Below the pieces are notes generated by a model, which saw only the letters and a program-made list of their open reading frames with translations, ran no database searches and was not told the DNA's origin. Below, in pieces: positions 4,980-5,442 of a DNA stretch of 5,442 nt. The DNA is from Dehalococcoidia bacterium (lineage in GTDB: Bacteria; Chloroflexota; Dehalococcoidia; GIF9; AB-539-J10), in the NCBI GenBank assembly GCA_030669525.1, contig DAOVDO010000072.1, forward strand, positions 1-5,442, given 5' to 3'. The translations under genes were made by a program, and so were the position numbers. Each line of letters starts with the position of its first letter. The stretch's first letter is position 1.

Positions 4980-5034
4980 TATAATCCTGAGGAAAGGTTA
5001 GCCTTGACTCAATCAAAATTCAGGGTGAATACCC
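4980..5034 (+). promoter_or_regulatory. Probable promoter region of the lipoprotein gene
   Basis: A perfect TATAAT lies at 4980-4985 without a convincing -35 at the proper distance (TGTATT at 17 bases). A second possibility is TTGACT (5004-5009) with GAATAC 17 bases on, a poor -10. Either would give a long leader (roughly 90-130 bases) before the start at 5122. A small stem, GGGT and ACCC (5023-5034), follows. Which is used cannot be decided by eye. Confidence 0.35.
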
Positions 5035-5043
5035 AATAATACG

Positions 5044-5121
5044 AAAAAGGAGGTGATAGCTTTCAACAAAAAATATTTATATACGGCTAGGTTACAAAAT
5101 CTAAATGGAGGAGTTTTTTAG
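5044..5121 (+). promoter_or_regulatory. Leader with an orphan perfect Shine-Dalgarno and the real one
   Basis: AAAAAGGAGGTGAT at 5044-5057 is complementary to the conserved 3' end of 16S rRNA over about 11 bases, yet no ATG, GTG or TTG follows at a usable distance. The frame through it (from the GTG at 5053) stays open for 22 codons and ends with TAG at 5119-5121, directly against the ATG of the lipoprotein. The working ribosome binding site of the lipoprotein is GGAGG at 5107-5111, 10 bases before that ATG. Confidence 0.5.
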
Positions 5122-5442
5122 ATGAAAAGGAAAATATTGTTGATTCCGTTGGCACTGTTGTTAGCTGTAAGTTTGGTTGCCTGTGCGGCACCTGCTCCAG
5201 CGCCAGCCCCGGCTCCGGCACCAGCTCCGGCACCAGCCCCAGCGCCTGCCCCGGCTCCAGCCCCGGCTCCGGCGCCAGCTCCGGCACCTGCACCAGCGCC
5301 AGCTCCGGCACCTGCCCCAGCAGCGCCAGCAGAGGTAATTACCTGGAAAGTGGTGTCAATGCAACCAAAGGCAGACCCCCGTTACAAGGTGGTAGAACAC
5401 CTGGCTCAAAGGGTTGAGACCATGAGTGGGGGGCGCATGAAA
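5122..5442 (+). CDS. TRAP-type (DctP-like) solute-binding lipoprotein with a Pro-Ala linker (partial)
   Basis: The first 107 codons; the gene continues past the window. It starts with a lipoprotein signal peptide, MKRKILLIPLALLLAVSLVA, and a lipobox LVAC with Cys21 as the lipidated residue, so the protein would be anchored on the outer face of the cytoplasmic membrane. Residues 24-67 are 22 uninterrupted Pro-Ala dipeptides, then AAPAE. The mature domain begins ITWKVVSMQPKADPRYKVVE followed by HLAQRVETMSGGRMK. The 'ITWK..S..P..DP.YK..E..A.RV..MSGGR' pattern is the first strand and helix of DctP/TAXI-type solute receptors, which hand organic acids or similar solutes to a TRAP permease. The ligand cannot be inferred. 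Synonymous codons vary within the repeat (all four Ala and mostly three Pro codons), so the tract is not a pure DNA microsatellite. The permease genes would be expected downstream. Confidence 0.8.
   Translation, partial: MKRKILLIPLALLLAVSLVACAAPAPAPAPAPAPAPAPAPAPAPAPAPAPAPAPAPAPAPAPAPAPAAPAEVITWKVVSMQPKADPRYKVVEHLAQRVETMSGGRMK
5188..5331 (+). repeat. Low-complexity Pro-Ala coding repeat
   Basis: About 144 bases of 6-base units (CCN GCN), very C-rich and low in T, with longer internal repeats such as GCTCCGGCACCA occurring at 5211 and 5223. It codes for the (PA)22 linker of the lipoprotein. Copy number could change by slippage or unequal recombination in steps of 6, keeping the frame. Confidence 0.85.

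Noticed and set aside
5087..5311. 74-codon reverse ORF rich in Pro, Glu and Leu
   Set aside because: Antisense artefact of the Pro-Ala coding repeat of the lipoprotein.

Overview
The window looks like bacterial chromosome of moderate GC, probably from an uncultured Chloroflexota (Dehalococcoidia-like) organism. The taxonomic hint rests on the carB C-terminus, a TRAP-type lipoprotein with a Pro-Ala linker and an ECF-type membrane protein fragment; it is an inference from family resemblance, not a proven placement. Promoters follow the ordinary sigma-70 pattern and ribosome binding sites are strong AGGAGG types, which argues for a bacterium.

Layout: (1) 1-166, + strand, the end of carB (carbamoyl-phosphate synthase large subunit), possibly followed by a 35-codon GTG ORF. 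(2) 278-380, a roughly 100 bp palindromic remnant whose two arms look like IS3-family ends. (3) 603-1019, - strand, an intact VOC-fold gene resembling methylmalonyl-CoA epimerase, apparently transcribed from a promoter lying inside another IS-end relic. (4) 1047-1300, two tandem IS-end copies and a decayed IS3-type orfA. (5) 1424-1905, - strand, a scar in which the start of a winged-helix regulator gene is joined out of frame to the end of an ECF transporter S-component gene. (6) 1906-2602, a non-coding or decayed stretch with a long hairpin, an orphan terminator and a coding-like remnant. (7) 2603-3430, + strand, an intact alpha/beta hydrolase. (8) 3629-4522, - strand, a 297-residue protein of unknown function with a textbook promoter, ribosome binding site and terminator, built from two internally repeated HxH-containing units. 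(9) 5122-5442, + strand, the beginning of a lipoprotein resembling TRAP transporter solute-binding proteins, with 22 consecutive Pro-Ala dipeptides after the lipobox; it runs off the window.

The genes do not form one pathway. Intact genes lie on both strands as single transcription units between stretches of old insertion-sequence debris and gene fragments, so much of 167-2600 reads as a decaying, rearranged intergenic zone. I found no defence island, CRISPR array, tRNA or rRNA. The best candidate for something undescribed is the duplicated HxH protein; the best evolutionary scar is the regulator/ECF fusion.
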